A stretch of 48,636 nt of DNA from positions 1-48,636 of the forward strand of contig CANDMV010000009.1 of assembly GCA_947385875.1 (NCBI GenBank), in the 5' to 3' direction. Under the pieces are notes generated by a model that did not search any database, was not told where the DNA came from, and saw only the letters and a program-made list of their open reading frames with translations. A program made the translations under genes and the position numbers. Source of the stretch: an uncultured Eubacterium sp. (lineage in GTDB: Bacteria > Bacillota > Clostridia > Lachnospirales > Lachnospiraceae). Positions 1-10,604 of the stretch are shown one piece after another. Numbering within the stretch: the stretch's first letter is position 1; the number at the start of each line of letters is the position of its first letter.

Positions 1-34
1 GTGACTGGAGTTCAGACGTGTGCTCTTCCGATCT
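1..34 (+). other. Illumina TruSeq read-2 adapter (assembly artefact)
   Basis: The first 34 bases match the standard TruSeq read-2 adapter exactly, ending in the familiar CTCTTCCGATCT. Translated in frame 1 they give the peptide MTGVQTCALPIS, a known adapter-derived contaminant of protein databases. The contig edge was therefore not trimmed. The GTG at position 1 is not a real start, and genuine sequence begins at about position 35. Confidence 0.98.
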
Positions 35-3000
35 CCGGCCATGAAGCAGACACGCTGACGGTTACTTATGCAAAAGAGGCAAGGGAACATGGCAGCTTGA
101 CAGCAGACGGGCAGAATGCCGCTTCGATTATACTGGTAAATTCAGAAGAATACCAGATTAATTCTTACGTACCGTTAGTCGCAAAGCCGGACGACGGGTA
201 CATTACCTGTTGGTATTCCGGCAACCGGGTATACTATGGCAATACGTTTTATTACCAGATGGATGGCAATGGAAAACACAATGAAATTGTGGTAGACTTT
301 ATAGAAAAGGGCAATGTAAAGACGGCAAGCACGGCGCTTGATTTTACAATAACAGAAAATCAGGTAAATTTAAGGAACAGCAGCGCATTTGCGGACGCGG
401 TGCCTTTGGCGGGCCTTGACTATGTCACAACGTCCAGCCAGACCCATAAAGGGACGACAGGCCAAGATGGGAACGCGCATATTGACGATTTTGAGGGCGT
501 CATCGGCGGCACCTACAGTATGCTCCTTTATGAGAACGGTCAAAACCGCTACCGGTATGTGGAATACGAGTTTACCGGGAACCGGTCGTGCAGAGTGAAT
601 GTCCCTGCTTTTTCCGGAATGTCGGCGTATCCGGACCGGGTAGCGGCAAGGATTGACGGGACATCTTCGGATCAGGCTTATGTGGATGTCACGCAGACAG
701 GGGAAGTTGAAATTACGGTAGAAGTATTCCGCCCGGACCCGGATACGAAGCTTGGGTCGGTGGGGCTGTCGTTTTATTATGAGGGCGAAGGCGGCATGAC
801 GAAGCAGGAATATACCATTGACCAGCCGGACCAGGCGTCTACAGACGATGCGGCCCTCGGGGTATACGATACTTATACGTTAAAAGTTCCTTCCGCGGAA
901 ATACCGGACATGTCCGACCTTTATGTGGATGTGAAATCTTCCTATCAGGTCATTGAGACGAAAAATGGCGCGGCATCCGGGACAAAGCTTACGATTGACT
1001 GTGACACAGGCTATGTCAATACCGGGTATAAGTTTAAGACACCGAATGAAACGTCGGAGCTTGCGGTCTTAGAAGAAGTGCCGGAGCTTCCGGGAATCAC
1101 TTCCACTGGAGAAGATGTCTCCATCCCGTTTATCGGGTCTTTGGACTTTGGCTTTACGGCTAAAAACGGCGCATATTTTGTACGCAAAGACGACCCGAAT
1201 ACGGGTACATGGTACTTGCTAGCAGGTTATAATGTAACGAGCACCTGGCCAAAGACGCTGACCGACCGTGCTGCGGGCGCTGCAAAGACCGCAGAGGCGT
1301 TGGACGCTGCGCAAAAACAGTCAAAAGCAGCAGGCGACTTAAATGGCGGCACGTCCAATCTGGTAAAGATACCGGGCAAGCCTGTCATCAACATCGCGCC
1401 GGCGCTTTCACTGAAATTGGTGATGCGCGACGCGGCGGACGGCGGGTATGAAATGGTCGGCTTTGACTCGATTATCGGGCTGGATGAGCTGATTGTTTAC
1501 AATGCACCGTTTTCTGTTTACGGGGTGCCATGCTATGTGAATGTAACCTTTAATGGGGAAGAATTTTTAGAGATTCATGCGGGCGGCGAACATTTAGCGG
1601 GCAGCGGCGTGCAAAATTCCATCTTGAACCCGCAGAAAGATACCGATGTAACGGTATTTTTGCAAGCGCCAAATCTGGATTTGACGATAAAAACCGGGGT
1701 AGGGTTTAACGCATTTGCAGGCATTTACCTTTCTCTAGGCGGAAATTTGAAATTTAATATCGAGCATTCGGACAGATGGGCCTGCGGCGGATATTTCTAT
1801 GTAAAAGGCGGTGTGGGGGCAGACCTTGCCGTATTCAGCATTGAAGAAACGGTAAATATTCCGGGCAGCGGCAATCAGGCATTTGGGGACGATACGGCGA
1901 GGAGTTATATCCATTCGGCGACGACGCCCCTGTCGGATTCCGCAAATGCAGTGTTCAAAAGCGTATCCGCCGACAGCATTACGGACAGCATCGAGGACAG
2001 GATGGAAACGATCGACAAGAACCCGCAGTTTACCCTGTCTAGGAACCAAAGTCAGCTCCATATTGCTTCGGCAGGGAACGGAAGCGGGGCGGGCGCTGTA
2101 TTAAAACCGGCGGATAAAAATATAGATGTCCAGCTTGTGAAGCTTTCCGGTAAAAAACTGATGGCTGTCACGCTGTCTGACAATGGAGCAGCGGAAGGTT
2201 CTGCAAATTATCTGGGCGCTGTCTATTCCATCAGTGAAGACGGCGGAAAGACATGGGGGAGCAGACAAAAAGTCAGTGAAAGTAATCTGCTGCAATGGCA
2301 TGTGAGCAGTTTCAGGCTAAAAGACAAAATCCTCATGACATGGTCAGAAGGGGATGTGGACAAAGCAGCCGGCAAGCATGACGCAGGAGCGAAGTATGAC
2401 CTTGCATCCGTCGCCAAAGCGCTGTCTGCATTCGGATTAAAAGGAAGGTATTTTGACATGGACGGGAAACCGCTGGGAGATGCCTTTACGATTGCTGATG
2501 ACGATACCGCTGCGATGAATGCGCTAGATGCAGTCGAAAACACGGATGGGACGGTAGAGCTTTTCTATGAACGCCGGGCGTACCAGCCAAACGCAGCTAC
2601 ATTGACAGAATTGATGACGCAGGAGCAGTCCATCTGCAAGGCGTTTTTAAACAGCCGGGGAAGGATGGGCGTGGAAGATACGCGGTTTTTGGTACAAAAC
2701 GAAGATAAAACTGAGAATTACCGCGTCACGGAGCTGAAAGTCTTTTCCTACAAAGGCATTGACGGGCAGGTCGTAGTGCTGGACGCGGACGGGAAATTGC
2801 TGCGTGAAACCGCGGACGGGACGGAAGCAAGCATTGACGACCGCCAGATTTTCCTGCGGGTTGTATCTGATGCAAATGGCAATATCCCGGCAGGCACCTT
2901 GGTACCGCTGACTGAAGCCGGGACATGTGCGCAGAAGATTTCGCTAGTGGAAAACAATGGGCACATCTATCTGTTTTACAACCGCGGGGGCTCGATGATG

Positions 3001-4626
3001 GCTATGTCAGACTTCCTGCCTACTACGGCGGATGAATATGCGCAGTGGAGCCAATGTGAGGATTATGGCAGTTATTTACTCGTTTCCGAATCCGATGCAC
3101 TGACGCTGGATACCGCTTTCCGGGTTTCCATGAATGCGGACGGGAAAGGCATCCTGATTTGGAAAAATACGGGCAGCCAGCAAGGCGGCAGCGCCGGAGC
3201 AGCGCAACTCTATGCCGGAATCTTCCGGACGGATGGGGACGGGACGGTAGCAGCTTCCGGCGGGCCGGTATTGTTAAACAGTCTGGTGTCTGAGATTGGC
3301 AGTCCGGGCATCCAGATTTTGGACGACGGGACAATGGTTTATGGACATTCACAGCTTGATGGGGCATCCATGTATGAAAGCAGCCATGCGGATGCTGTCA
3401 TTCAGGGCGTAGAAGAAACCGCCAAAGTACAGATTGCGGAAGTTGAAAGTGAAGGCTATCCGGTTCCGTCACAGGAATATACGAGCGCCCTCACGCTTTG
3501 GAATAACGGTCTGGCGGATGCTGGCAATCTGACGGTTACGGCATCCGGCGCTTTCAATGGCAGCGCGCCGTTGGCAGATTTGGTTGATACAGATGGCGGA
3601 GAGGAAACGGCGGGCACGATTTTGGCCGGGCAGATGCAAAAGGTCATGCTGCCGGTAACGGCTGCGGATTCCTTACAAGATGGGGATGAAGTCGTTTATA
3701 CGGTTTCTCGGGAAGGCACGGTGCTTTCTGCTGTCACGGACACAGTACATGTGGGCGCTTATATGGAGCCGCAGGAAATGGCAAGCGTGATTTCGATTCC
3801 GGGGACGGACGATTACCGCATTTCCATGACGGTCATGAACAAAGGGAATAAAGAAGGCACTGCAAGTGTACATTCTTATACGTTTGACCAGGGCGTTTCT
3901 TCCAAAGACGGGGAAAGCAGAAAAGAATGTGACTATCATGACAAAAACATTTTGCAGCCAGGGGATTCCGCCGTCATTTCGTTTGTTATGGAGGACGCCG
4001 CCTACGACGATAAGGATATGCATATGATCGGCATACAGACCGGGGAAGGCTATGGGCAGGTAGTAGAAGGCGTGCTGCCGGTCCGTGTGGAAGCTTTGGG
4101 TGGAAGTACCGGTATACCGAAAAAGGGCGAGATCCTGACACTTGGAACAAAGGCATCCAAAGCAAAATACAAAGTGACATCGGAGGATACTGTATCCTAT
4201 TATAGGTCAAAGGTCCCAGCAGGCATTACTAAGGCAGACGTGCCGGATACTGTCAGCATATCGGGCAAGACATATAAAGTAACGGCAGTTGCATCAAAAG
4301 CGTTTCAGGGGAACAAGAAGCTGGAAAAAATTACAGTCGGCAGATATGTAACGAAGATACACGCGAAAGCATTTTCCGGCTGCAGCAAGCTTGCGGCGCT
4401 TACGTTTAAGACCATGAAGCTGGATACAATCGGGAAAAAGGCTTTCCTTGGCTGTAAAAAGCTCAAAGCATTTACATTAAAGAGCAAAAAGCTGAGTAAG
4501 AAATCTGTCAGGGATTCCCTGAAGGGTTCTAGCGTTACCCGCATCCATACGCTGCCTTCCCTGCGGAAAGATTATCGGAAATACTTTACAAAGAAAAACG
4601 CGGGCAAGGGTGTAACGATAACATAA
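35..4626 (+). CDS. Large secreted/cell-surface protein with Asp-box and C-terminal LRR_5 (BspA-like) repeats, 5' partial
   Basis: About 1,530 residues of a protein whose N-terminus is cut off by the contig edge; the apparent start lies in adapter sequence. No enzyme family is recognised with confidence. A segment near residue 740 reads YSISEDGGKTWGSRQKV, an Asp-box (BNR) motif typical of beta-propellers such as sialidase-like surface proteins. Around residues 1150-1360 are Ig/CARDB-like stretches. The last ~150 residues (from VSISGKTYKV) contain A/SF.GC.KL..I.. units of the BspA-type LRR_5 fold and a very Lys-rich tail. There is no LPxTG or membrane anchor at the C-terminus. It lies 68 bp upstream of another secreted beta-propeller-like protein and is probably co-transcribed with it. 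Role inferred: extracellular binding or adhesion. Confidence 0.85.
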
Positions 4627-4649
4627 CATGCCGATTGCTGAACGCGGCA

Positions 4650-4667
4650 GACAGGCCAAAGCCTGTC
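4650..4667 (+). other. Intergenic hairpin between two surface-protein genes
   Basis: A perfect 7-bp stem, GACAGGC/GCCTGTC with loop CAAA, lies between the stop of the upstream gene and the ribosome binding site of the next. No T-run follows, so it is more likely an RNA-processing or attenuating structure than an intrinsic terminator. Its function is unknown. Confidence 0.35.
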
Positions 4668-4694
4668 GTGGGGCAATCCGGAAAGGAGCATATC

Positions 4695-7142
4695 ATGCGA
4701 AATAAGAAATTGAAATCGAAACCGACCCTTTCGCTGTTTGTGGCGGCGGCAATTTCCGCCTTTAGCCTAGAAGGCGCATGCCTGAATACGCAGGCGGCAG
4801 CCAAAGCGTCTGTTACATTAAATAAGGAACAAGTATCGATTCAAAAAGGGCAGAAAACCACTCTCAGGATTGTCACGAAAAATGTGAAAAAGGTGATATC
4901 GCAGCAGTGGTCGGTAAAAGATAAATCGGTTGCCACCGTCAACAGCAAGGGGACGGTAACTGGCAGGAAAGAGGGAAGCTCTACGACCGTTACCTGCAAA
5001 GTGAAATATAAGGCTTCCGGCCAGGATAAAAGCCAGTCGAAAAAGCTGAAATGCAAAGTAAAAGTAAAAAAGCAGGCTGCCAGCGCGCTAGTGCCGAATA
5101 TGATAGCAGAAAACCAGATCCAGCAAAACCCATATCTGTCGTCAGAAGAATCGATGATACACAATGATATTTACAATTCTGATGTTACTGGCAAGGCGAT
5201 GCCGCTCGGTATTTTCCCGGAGCTTGTGGAGTCGGCTGCAAATGACAGCCCGATTGCGCCGCCTGCTTTCTTTTATGACAATTACGGCAATGCGGCGGCT
5301 CCTTACAGCCAGATTTTAAGTGATGGCAGCGTGCTTTCAGGCGGCGTCGCAATCCGGGATATGGACAGCAGCGATTTGAAAGTGTTGGGGAAATTCCAGC
5401 CGCCTTTGGATGATAACGGTGCAAAGTATGGGATACAGATTTCTTATTCTTTTGTAGACAAAGAAAACAACTTGGTCGGCCCGACAACCCACGGCCATGT
5501 GGTCATGCTGGAAACTTATGACAGCCAGGGCAATATCCGTCCTGTCTTTCAGAAGAAATTGGATGTGGATATCGTATCCGCGGCCGTCAGCGCCCTTGGC
5601 GGGGATATTGACCAGAACATCCTAAGCGTCGCTTATGACTACGAAGGCAATCTTTGGTTTGTGACCGGCGGTTTCCACAAAAATCCGGCATATTCCAAAG
5701 CGGGTTTCGCGGGATACCTGGAACGGGACTATATTGACCTCGCCCTGGCAGGGGGCAGCGTGCCGGATGCGGCGCAATATCTCCATTTCCAAAAGCTTTC
5801 GGATGGTGAGAATGCGGAAAACGGGATTGCCGCCCACCAACAGGGATGTGTGATTTTAACCAATAAGGCCTGCTGTCTATTTGCGGCGGATGTTTCTGGA
5901 GTACAACAAAAATGGCGGTACGCCTATGAAAGCGTGGGCGGGAAAAGCGCGTCGCCGGAAAAAGGGGTTACCGGGGCCGGTCTTGCATGGGGCGGCGGAA
6001 GTTCACCTACCTTGACCAACGGCCTTGTGCTGTTTACAGATAACCAAAATACTGTAAACCTGATTGCGCTGGACGTGGAAACGGGCGCGCAGGTTACAAA
6101 GTTCCCGGTATTGGATTTGGGAAGCGATGTCATAGTTTCCGTGGAAAATTCCATTTCTGTGTATGCCCCAGATGATACACGCACGTCTGTACTGGTATGC
6201 AACTGGTATGGCGCAGGCAATGCAGGGCTGTTTGAAGAAGGCGCGGATTCCTCGGTTCAGTCTTATGCCAATATTTATGACCAGAACTGGACGGACAAAG
6301 GCTCTTCCTGCCTGATGCCTGGCGTGGAGCGGGTTGATTTGGTGAAACAGCCGGATGGAAGTTATCAGGCGCAGACAATCTGGACCCGCGAAGATTTGAA
6401 AGATACATCGATGATCAAGCTTTCTACGGCGGCTGGATATTATTATGGCTATACGCAGGACGAGGAGACCTTGGAATGGGGGTTTATTGCACTGGATTAC
6501 GAGACGGGCAAAACGGCGATGTGGCAGCCGGTGTCAGGAAAGAAAGAATATAACAACATGGCTGTCGGCATTATGCAGGGGAACAACGGAAATTCCATTT
6601 ACTGCCCTACAAATTCCAAGACGCTTGTCCGTTTCCAGGACCGTTTTGCTTATTTGCCGAAGGAGCCGGAGAAAAGGCTCGACCTTGTGAAAATGGAACG
6701 CAATGTGATGTCTGAGAAAGAGTTCCAGCGGGCATCGGGAAGTCTGTTGTCCCCTGCTTCTTACCTGATGTCTGCGTCTATTGACGAAGCATCGGGAAGC
6801 CAGGTTTTGGCATTCCGTGTGAACGGGCTTTCCGGCAGTGCCGTGGATTATACGCTTTATTATATGGATGCAGCCGGAAAACTGAATGAATATCAAGAGG
6901 TCGTATGGGCAGACAGTGCGGGGGATAAAATTGACAGCAGACAGAAGCTGCTAGCGGGGGACATTTATGAAGTAAGACTGAAAGCCGTGGATTCTGGCGC
7001 GCTGGATTGTGACAGCCGGAAGGGGACGGTCAAAGTCACGGCTATCCTTGCGATAGACGCCGGAGATGCCAGCAGTGATGCGGCTGGGACACAGCTTGGC
7101 TGCACGTATGACGGGCGGATCATGGGAAAACCTATGGCATGA
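4695..7142 (+). CDS. Secreted Big_2-like / PQQ-type beta-propeller surface protein (815 aa, probably frameshifted near the 3' end)
   Basis: The start is placed at ATG 4695 because GGAAAGGAG lies just upstream and a signal peptide follows: MRNKKLKSK, then a hydrophobic core, then an alanine-rich cleavage region ending QAAAKA. Residues ~38-125 resemble a bacterial Ig-like (Big_2) domain (VTLNKEQVSIQKGQKTTL, SVATVNSKGTVTG). The remainder has repeated blade-like segments (DYEGNLWFVTGG, ALDYETGKTAMW, ALDVETGAQV) that suggest a PQQ/YVTN-type beta-propeller. The frame closes at GKPMA-stop. A good coding continuation in the -1 frame (TEFLIQQGEKMEVAFTETTD and onward) runs to a TAA at 7240, so the native protein is probably about 33 residues longer. 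Function inferred: extracellular binding, together with the preceding surface protein. Confidence 0.85.
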   Translation: MRNKKLKSKPTLSLFVAAAISAFSLEGACLNTQAAAKASVTLNKEQVSIQKGQKTTLRIVTKNVKKVISQQWSVKDKSVATVNSKGTVTGRKEGSSTTVTCKVKYKASGQDKSQSKKLKCKVKVKKQAASALVPNMIAENQIQQNPYLSSEESMIHNDIYNSDVTGKAMPLGIFPELVESAANDSPIAPPAFFYDNYGNAAAPYSQILSDGSVLSGGVAIRDMDSSDLKVLGKFQPPLDDNGAKYGIQISYSFVDKENNLVGPTTHGHVVMLETYDSQGNIRPVFQKKLDVDIVSAAVSALGGDIDQNILSVAYDYEGNLWFVTGGFHKNPAYSKAGFAGYLERDYIDLALAGGSVPDAAQYLHFQKLSDGENAENGIAAHQQGCVILTNKACCLFAADVSGVQQKWRYAYESVGGKSASPEKGVTGAGLAWGGGSSPTLTNGLVLFTDNQNTVNLIALDVETGAQVTKFPVLDLGSDVIVSVENSISVYAPDDTRTSVLVCNWYGAGNAGLFEEGADSSVQSYANIYDQNWTDKGSSCLMPGVERVDLVKQPDGSYQAQTIWTREDLKDTSMIKLSTAAGYYYGYTQDEETLEWGFIALDYETGKTAMWQPVSGKKEYNNMAVGIMQGNNGNSIYCPTNSKTLVRFQDRFAYLPKEPEKRLDLVKMERNVMSEKEFQRASGSLLSPASYLMSASIDEASGSQVLAFRVNGLSGSAVDYTLYYMDAAGKLNEYQEVVWADSAGDKIDSRQKLLAGDIYEVRLKAVDSGALDCDSRKGTVKVTAILAIDAGDASSDAAGTQLGCTYDGRIMGKPMA

Positions 7143-7240
7143 CGGAGTTTTTGATTCAGCAGGGCGAAAAGATGGAAGTCGCTTTTACAGAAACGACGGA
7201 TGATTTCCTGTCACGCCTGTATGTCGGGAATATACAATAA
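7124..7240 (+). other. Probable frameshift site and out-of-frame C-terminal coding extension
   Basis: At 7124-7130 the sequence G GGA AAA sits in the zero frame as X XXY YYZ. Re-reading one base there continues as T-Y-G-M-T-E-F-L-I-Q-Q-G-E-K and stays open to TAA at 7238-7240, using protein-like codons. Two readings are possible: loss of one A from the A-run (mutation or sequencing error), or a -1 slippery site. No strong downstream pseudoknot was seen, so an indel is the simpler explanation. Confidence 0.5.
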
Positions 7241-7297
7241 ATCTGGCTGTCGCAGGAATAAACCGGGCGGAAACAGGATGGAAAGGGGATATTCAGG

Positions 7298-9646
7298 ATG
7301 GACAAACAAAGGGATGCCGGGCAAATTGGGTATATTCGTCCAAAACGGGCTGAAAAAAAGTTTAAGCTTGCGCAGGAATTGCAGCAGGGCATTTACCTAT
7401 ATGGCATGACTGGATGTGGCAAGACCGCCTTTGTCAAAGACATGCTTGGCAGAAAAAGCTATCATTATTTTTCCGCAAGGCAAACTGGCGCGGGCGATCT
7501 GCCGGCGTTTCAGGATGGCAGGCAGCATACCGTCGTGGTTGATGATTTGCAGGATGTCGCCAGCAGCCAGCAGAGGGAAGAGTATACCAGCCAGCTCCGT
7601 TTATGGATGGACAGTAAAAATGTATGGCTTATCCTCATATCCCGGTGTGTGCCTCCAAGGTGGTTTATGCAGCTTTATGTGGAATACACATTTTTGTCCA
7701 TAAAAGAGGAAGAACTGCTGCTTGACCGCCAGGAACAGGATGAATTTTTTGAGAAGTGCAAGGTCGCTCTGTCTCCTGACCGGGCGGAACTGATTTGGAA
7801 AAAAGCGAACGGCCACCCTTTGTTTCTGCGTTTTGCAGTCATGGCAGGCGGGGACTGTGGTCATGCTGCGGATGATATGTGGAAATACCTGGTCTTTATG
7901 TATGAGCAATGGGATACGCAGATCCAGGAGTTTGTGGCAGAGGTATCTGTGTTAGACAGGTTTGACAATCGAATGGCGCAGCTTGCTACAGGAAGGAGCA
8001 ATGTCAGGCAGTTAATGCGCCAGATTCTGGAGATGGGGAATTTTTTCCAGGAAAAGGATGGCATGTATGAATATACCTTCTTCCTGAAAGATGCTTTCCG
8101 GGAATTTCTGAACAAACGCTTGGAAAGGGATCGGCTGGTGCGCATTTATTACAATGCGGGGCATATGTATGAGCTATATGAGGATATTCCAAACGCCCTT
8201 AAGATGTACGAAGCAGCGGGGGATACGGACAGCATTTTGCGGATGCTGGTTGTGAATGCAAGGCAGAATCCTGCAAATGGCCATTATTTTGAGCTGCGCC
8301 GCTATTACCTGATGCTCCCTGAAGAAGCTGTTTGTTCGCACCCTGACCTGATTGCCGGCATGAGTATGCTGCAATCCATGCTGATGAACGGGGAAGAAAG
8401 CGAGCGGTGGTACCATCTGCTTGAAAAGTTTGCTGCGGAGCATAGTGGCAGCGCAAAAAAGGAAGCAAAAAACCGGCTGCTTTATTTGGATATTGCCCTG
8501 CCGCACAGGGGTACGGTGCATATGGTCAGCCTTTTGAAACATGCCGGCAGCCTGCTAAAATCAGGAAAGGCCATGCTTCCGGAATTTTCAGTCACTTCAA
8601 ACCTGCCTTCTATGATGAATGGCGGCAAGGATTTTTGCGAATGGAGCAAAAGGGATTTGGAGCTTTCGTCCAGCGTTGGCAAGATTGTCGAGTTTGTGCT
8701 TGGGAAATACGGGAAAGGGCTGGTCAGCATCGCGCTTGCGGAAAGCTTTTTAGAAAAAGGGATGGACAATTATGAAATTGTATCTCTGGCTGAAAAAGGG
8801 CGCCTTCAGGCCGAAGCCGGCGGGAAAATGGAACTGATTTTCGTAGCGGTAGGCATATTGGTATGGCTTTCCGTGCTGAATGGCCATGTGGACGATGCGC
8901 AGGATATGCTGGACAGTTTTTTATATAATGCAAAAAAATCAGCCCGGCAGCTGGTGCCAAATATGGAAGCATTCCGCTGCAGGCTTGCCCTTTATCAGGG
9001 AAAGACGCCAAAGATTTTGGAATGGATGGAACAGGCCCCGGATGAAAATACGGATTTTTGCTCGTTAGAGCGGTTCCGTTATTTGACAAAGATACGGGTC
9101 TATATACAATTTGGGAAATACGACAAAGCATATGCCCTTTTAAGGAAAATGCAGTATTATGCGCAGAAGCAAAAACGGGATTATATTGCAAATGAGTCCA
9201 TGATACTCCTTGCAATCGTAAAATACCATCAGAAGGAAGCCGGGTGGGAGGCGCTTTTGCAAAAAAGCATCGATTGGGCGCAGGATTACCATTTTGTAAG
9301 GATTTTTTCAAGAGAGAGCGCTGCCGTGTTAAAATTGCTGAAAGAAGGCAGGTTCTCATGGCAGGACGAAGCATACCGCGAGCAGGTAATGAAAGAATGT
9401 ACAAAGATGAGCCAGTATTATCCAGCATATCTAAAAGAAAAATCGGGCGAGGACGTCGTGCTCTCAGAAAATGCACTGAAGATCCTCCGCCTGCAGGCGG
9501 AAGGGTATTCGACCAGCCAGATTGCGAGGCACCTTGGTATTACGCAGAATACGGTGAAATACCACAGTAAAGAGACTTACCGCAAGTTCCATGTCAGCAG
9601 CAAGACGGCGGCGGTGAATGAAGCGAAAAACCGTGGGCTGCTTTGA
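7298..9646 (+). CDS. LuxR/MalT-type transcriptional regulator with N-terminal P-loop NTPase (782 aa)
   Basis: A large ATP-dependent (MalT/LAL-like) regulator. A Walker A motif GMTGCGKT occupies residues 36-43 and a Walker B-like VVVDD about 79-83, followed by STAND-type winged-helix features. A long alpha-helical TPR-like middle (residues ~270-690) would bind an inducer or partner. A C-terminal LuxR helix-turn-helix (ALKILRLQAEGYSTSQIARH, then LGITQNTVKYH) covers residues ~720-782. It starts at ATG 7298 after GGAAAGGGGATATTCAGG and lies 58 bp after the presumed real end of the preceding secreted-protein gene. By position it may regulate those surface proteins; that is inference. The protein length is typical of LAL/MalT regulators. 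Confidence 0.9.
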   Translation: MDKQRDAGQIGYIRPKRAEKKFKLAQELQQGIYLYGMTGCGKTAFVKDMLGRKSYHYFSARQTGAGDLPAFQDGRQHTVVVDDLQDVASSQQREEYTSQLRLWMDSKNVWLILISRCVPPRWFMQLYVEYTFLSIKEEELLLDRQEQDEFFEKCKVALSPDRAELIWKKANGHPLFLRFAVMAGGDCGHAADDMWKYLVFMYEQWDTQIQEFVAEVSVLDRFDNRMAQLATGRSNVRQLMRQILEMGNFFQEKDGMYEYTFFLKDAFREFLNKRLERDRLVRIYYNAGHMYELYEDIPNALKMYEAAGDTDSILRMLVVNARQNPANGHYFELRRYYLMLPEEAVCSHPDLIAGMSMLQSMLMNGEESERWYHLLEKFAAEHSGSAKKEAKNRLLYLDIALPHRGTVHMVSLLKHAGSLLKSGKAMLPEFSVTSNLPSMMNGGKDFCEWSKRDLELSSSVGKIVEFVLGKYGKGLVSIALAESFLEKGMDNYEIVSLAEKGRLQAEAGGKMELIFVAVGILVWLSVLNGHVDDAQDMLDSFLYNAKKSARQLVPNMEAFRCRLALYQGKTPKILEWMEQAPDENTDFCSLERFRYLTKIRVYIQFGKYDKAYALLRKMQYYAQKQKRDYIANESMILLAIVKYHQKEAGWEALLQKSIDWAQDYHFVRIFSRESAAVLKLLKEGRFSWQDEAYREQVMKECTKMSQYYPAYLKEKSGEDVVLSENALKILRLQAEGYSTSQIARHLGITQNTVKYHSKETYRKFHVSSKTAAVNEAKNRGLL

Positions 9647-9683
9647 GGCGGATATTTATGCCCCAAAGTGGGTATGCAGCATA

Positions 9684-9758
9684 CACAAAATAAAAGTGTA
9701 AGGCACATTGTTAGTATTGGCGATTCCGATACAACAGGCTTTACACTTTTGTTTTGTG
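9684..9758. terminator. Long hairpin between convergent genes, likely bidirectional terminator
   Basis: The arms 9684-9701 and 9741-9758 are 18-bp inverted copies with a single G-U-compatible difference. The 39-nt loop contains further pairing (TGTT/AACA and GTAT/ATAC). One arm is A-rich and the other T-rich, so a transcript from either side would end in a U-rich strand. It sits between the stop of the LuxR-type regulator and the stop of the convergent Uma2 gene. Confidence 0.65.
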
Positions 9759-9763
9759 AATTT

Positions 9764-10321
9764 TTACAGTCCCAGGGCCTTAAAATCAATCTGCAAATCG
9801 TCATAAATATTGACCTTTACTTTGTCCTGAAAAGTGTAGGAATCAGCGTTAAAATCTGTTTCTTCCAGATGGTATACAAAAATCTTCATACTGAGGGGAT
9901 TTACAATCCAGTATTCCCTCACTCCTGCATGGGCATACAAGTTTAATTTCAGGATGTAGTCATGGCTGGAGTTGCTGGGGGAAACAATCTCAACAATCCA
10001 ATCCGGTGCCCCGGTGCAGCCCCGGTCTGTCAGCTTATTGGGGTCACAGATCACGCTGATATCTGGTTCCACCACGTTTCTATCATTTTCGGAAAACAGC
10101 TTAACGGCGAATGGGGCCGGATAGACCTCACAGGAGCCATCTTTTGAATTGATATAATTTGCAATGTGATTGAATAAAAACCCTAAAATTCTTTGATGTA
10201 CTCTGCTTGGAGCCGCTATGTAATAGATTCGGCCGTCTATCAGTTCGGCTCTGACGTTCTCCGGCAGATTGTAATAGTCTTCTTCGGTGCATATATTTGC
10301 GCGGGCTGATGCTTCTGACAT
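9764..10321 (-). CDS. Uma2-family (DUF820) endonuclease-like protein (185 aa)
   Basis: The Uma2/DUF820 family has a PD-(D/E)XK restriction-endonuclease-like fold. The usual order of motifs is present: EDYYNLPENVRAELIDGRIY near residue 13, SRVHQRILG, the acidic VVEPDISVICDP, then APDWIVEIVSPSNSSHDY with the E of the E-x-V pair, KLNLYAHAGVREYWIVNP, and a variable tail. Length fits the family. The cellular role of Uma2 proteins is poorly defined. It is a single-gene unit, convergent with the LuxR-type regulator, with its own extended -10 promoter upstream. Confidence 0.9.
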   Translation of the reverse strand: MSEASARANICTEEDYYNLPENVRAELIDGRIYYIAAPSRVHQRILGFLFNHIANYINSKDGSCEVYPAPFAVKLFSENDRNVVEPDISVICDPNKLTDRGCTGAPDWIVEIVSPSNSSHDYILKLNLYAHAGVREYWIVNPLSMKIFVYHLEETDFNADSYTFQDKVKVNIYDDLQIDFKALGL

Positions 10322-10385
10322 ATAGACAACTTCTTTCTTTGAGCGGTTTTAGTATTTGTACAGAAATCTTCTCTGCAATGTCAAA

Positions 10386-10394
10386 ATTATAGCA
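10386..10394 (-). promoter_or_regulatory. Extended -10 promoter for the Uma2-family gene
   Basis: Read on the minus strand this is TGCTATAAT, a consensus TGn extended -10 element about 65 bp upstream of the Uma2 ATG. The -35 region at 17-bp spacing (TTTATG) is weak, which is common for extended -10 promoters. Confidence 0.5.
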
Positions 10395-10579
10395 GAAAAG
10401 CCTGTACACATAAATATATAAAATACAAAAATAAATTTATGTGTATATAGATAAAATGTCGGTGGAATATTTATTAATTTTAGGATGAATCAAGCTATCG
10501 AACGCTGCTAAGACCGGTATGGAGGAGAGACGGCTGGAGAAATTCAGAATTTTGAGACCGAAGAATATGCTTCTAAGGA

Positions 10580-10604
10580 ATAACATTTTATATACAAATG
10601 TTAT
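10580..10604 (+). repeat. 25-bp near-palindrome, left copy of an inverted pair
   Basis: Itself a 9-bp inverted repeat, ATAACATTT/AAATGTTAT, around TATATAC. Its reverse complement matches 10885-10909 at 23 of 25 positions, including 16 consecutive bases. The pair therefore flanks a 280-bp segment in inverted orientation: either sites for a DNA invertase or operators for one regulator. Confidence 0.75.

Noticed and set aside
3023..4210. Several minus-strand frames of 60-116 codons inside the first surface protein
   Set aside because: All are low-complexity, His/Arg/Pro-rich reverse frames over a clearly coding plus strand.
8724..9476. 250-codon open frame on the minus strand inside the LuxR-type regulator
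   Set aside because: It is antisense to a well-supported coding region, Pro/Ser/Arg-rich in the way antisense frames of moderate-GC genes are, and has no ribosome site.
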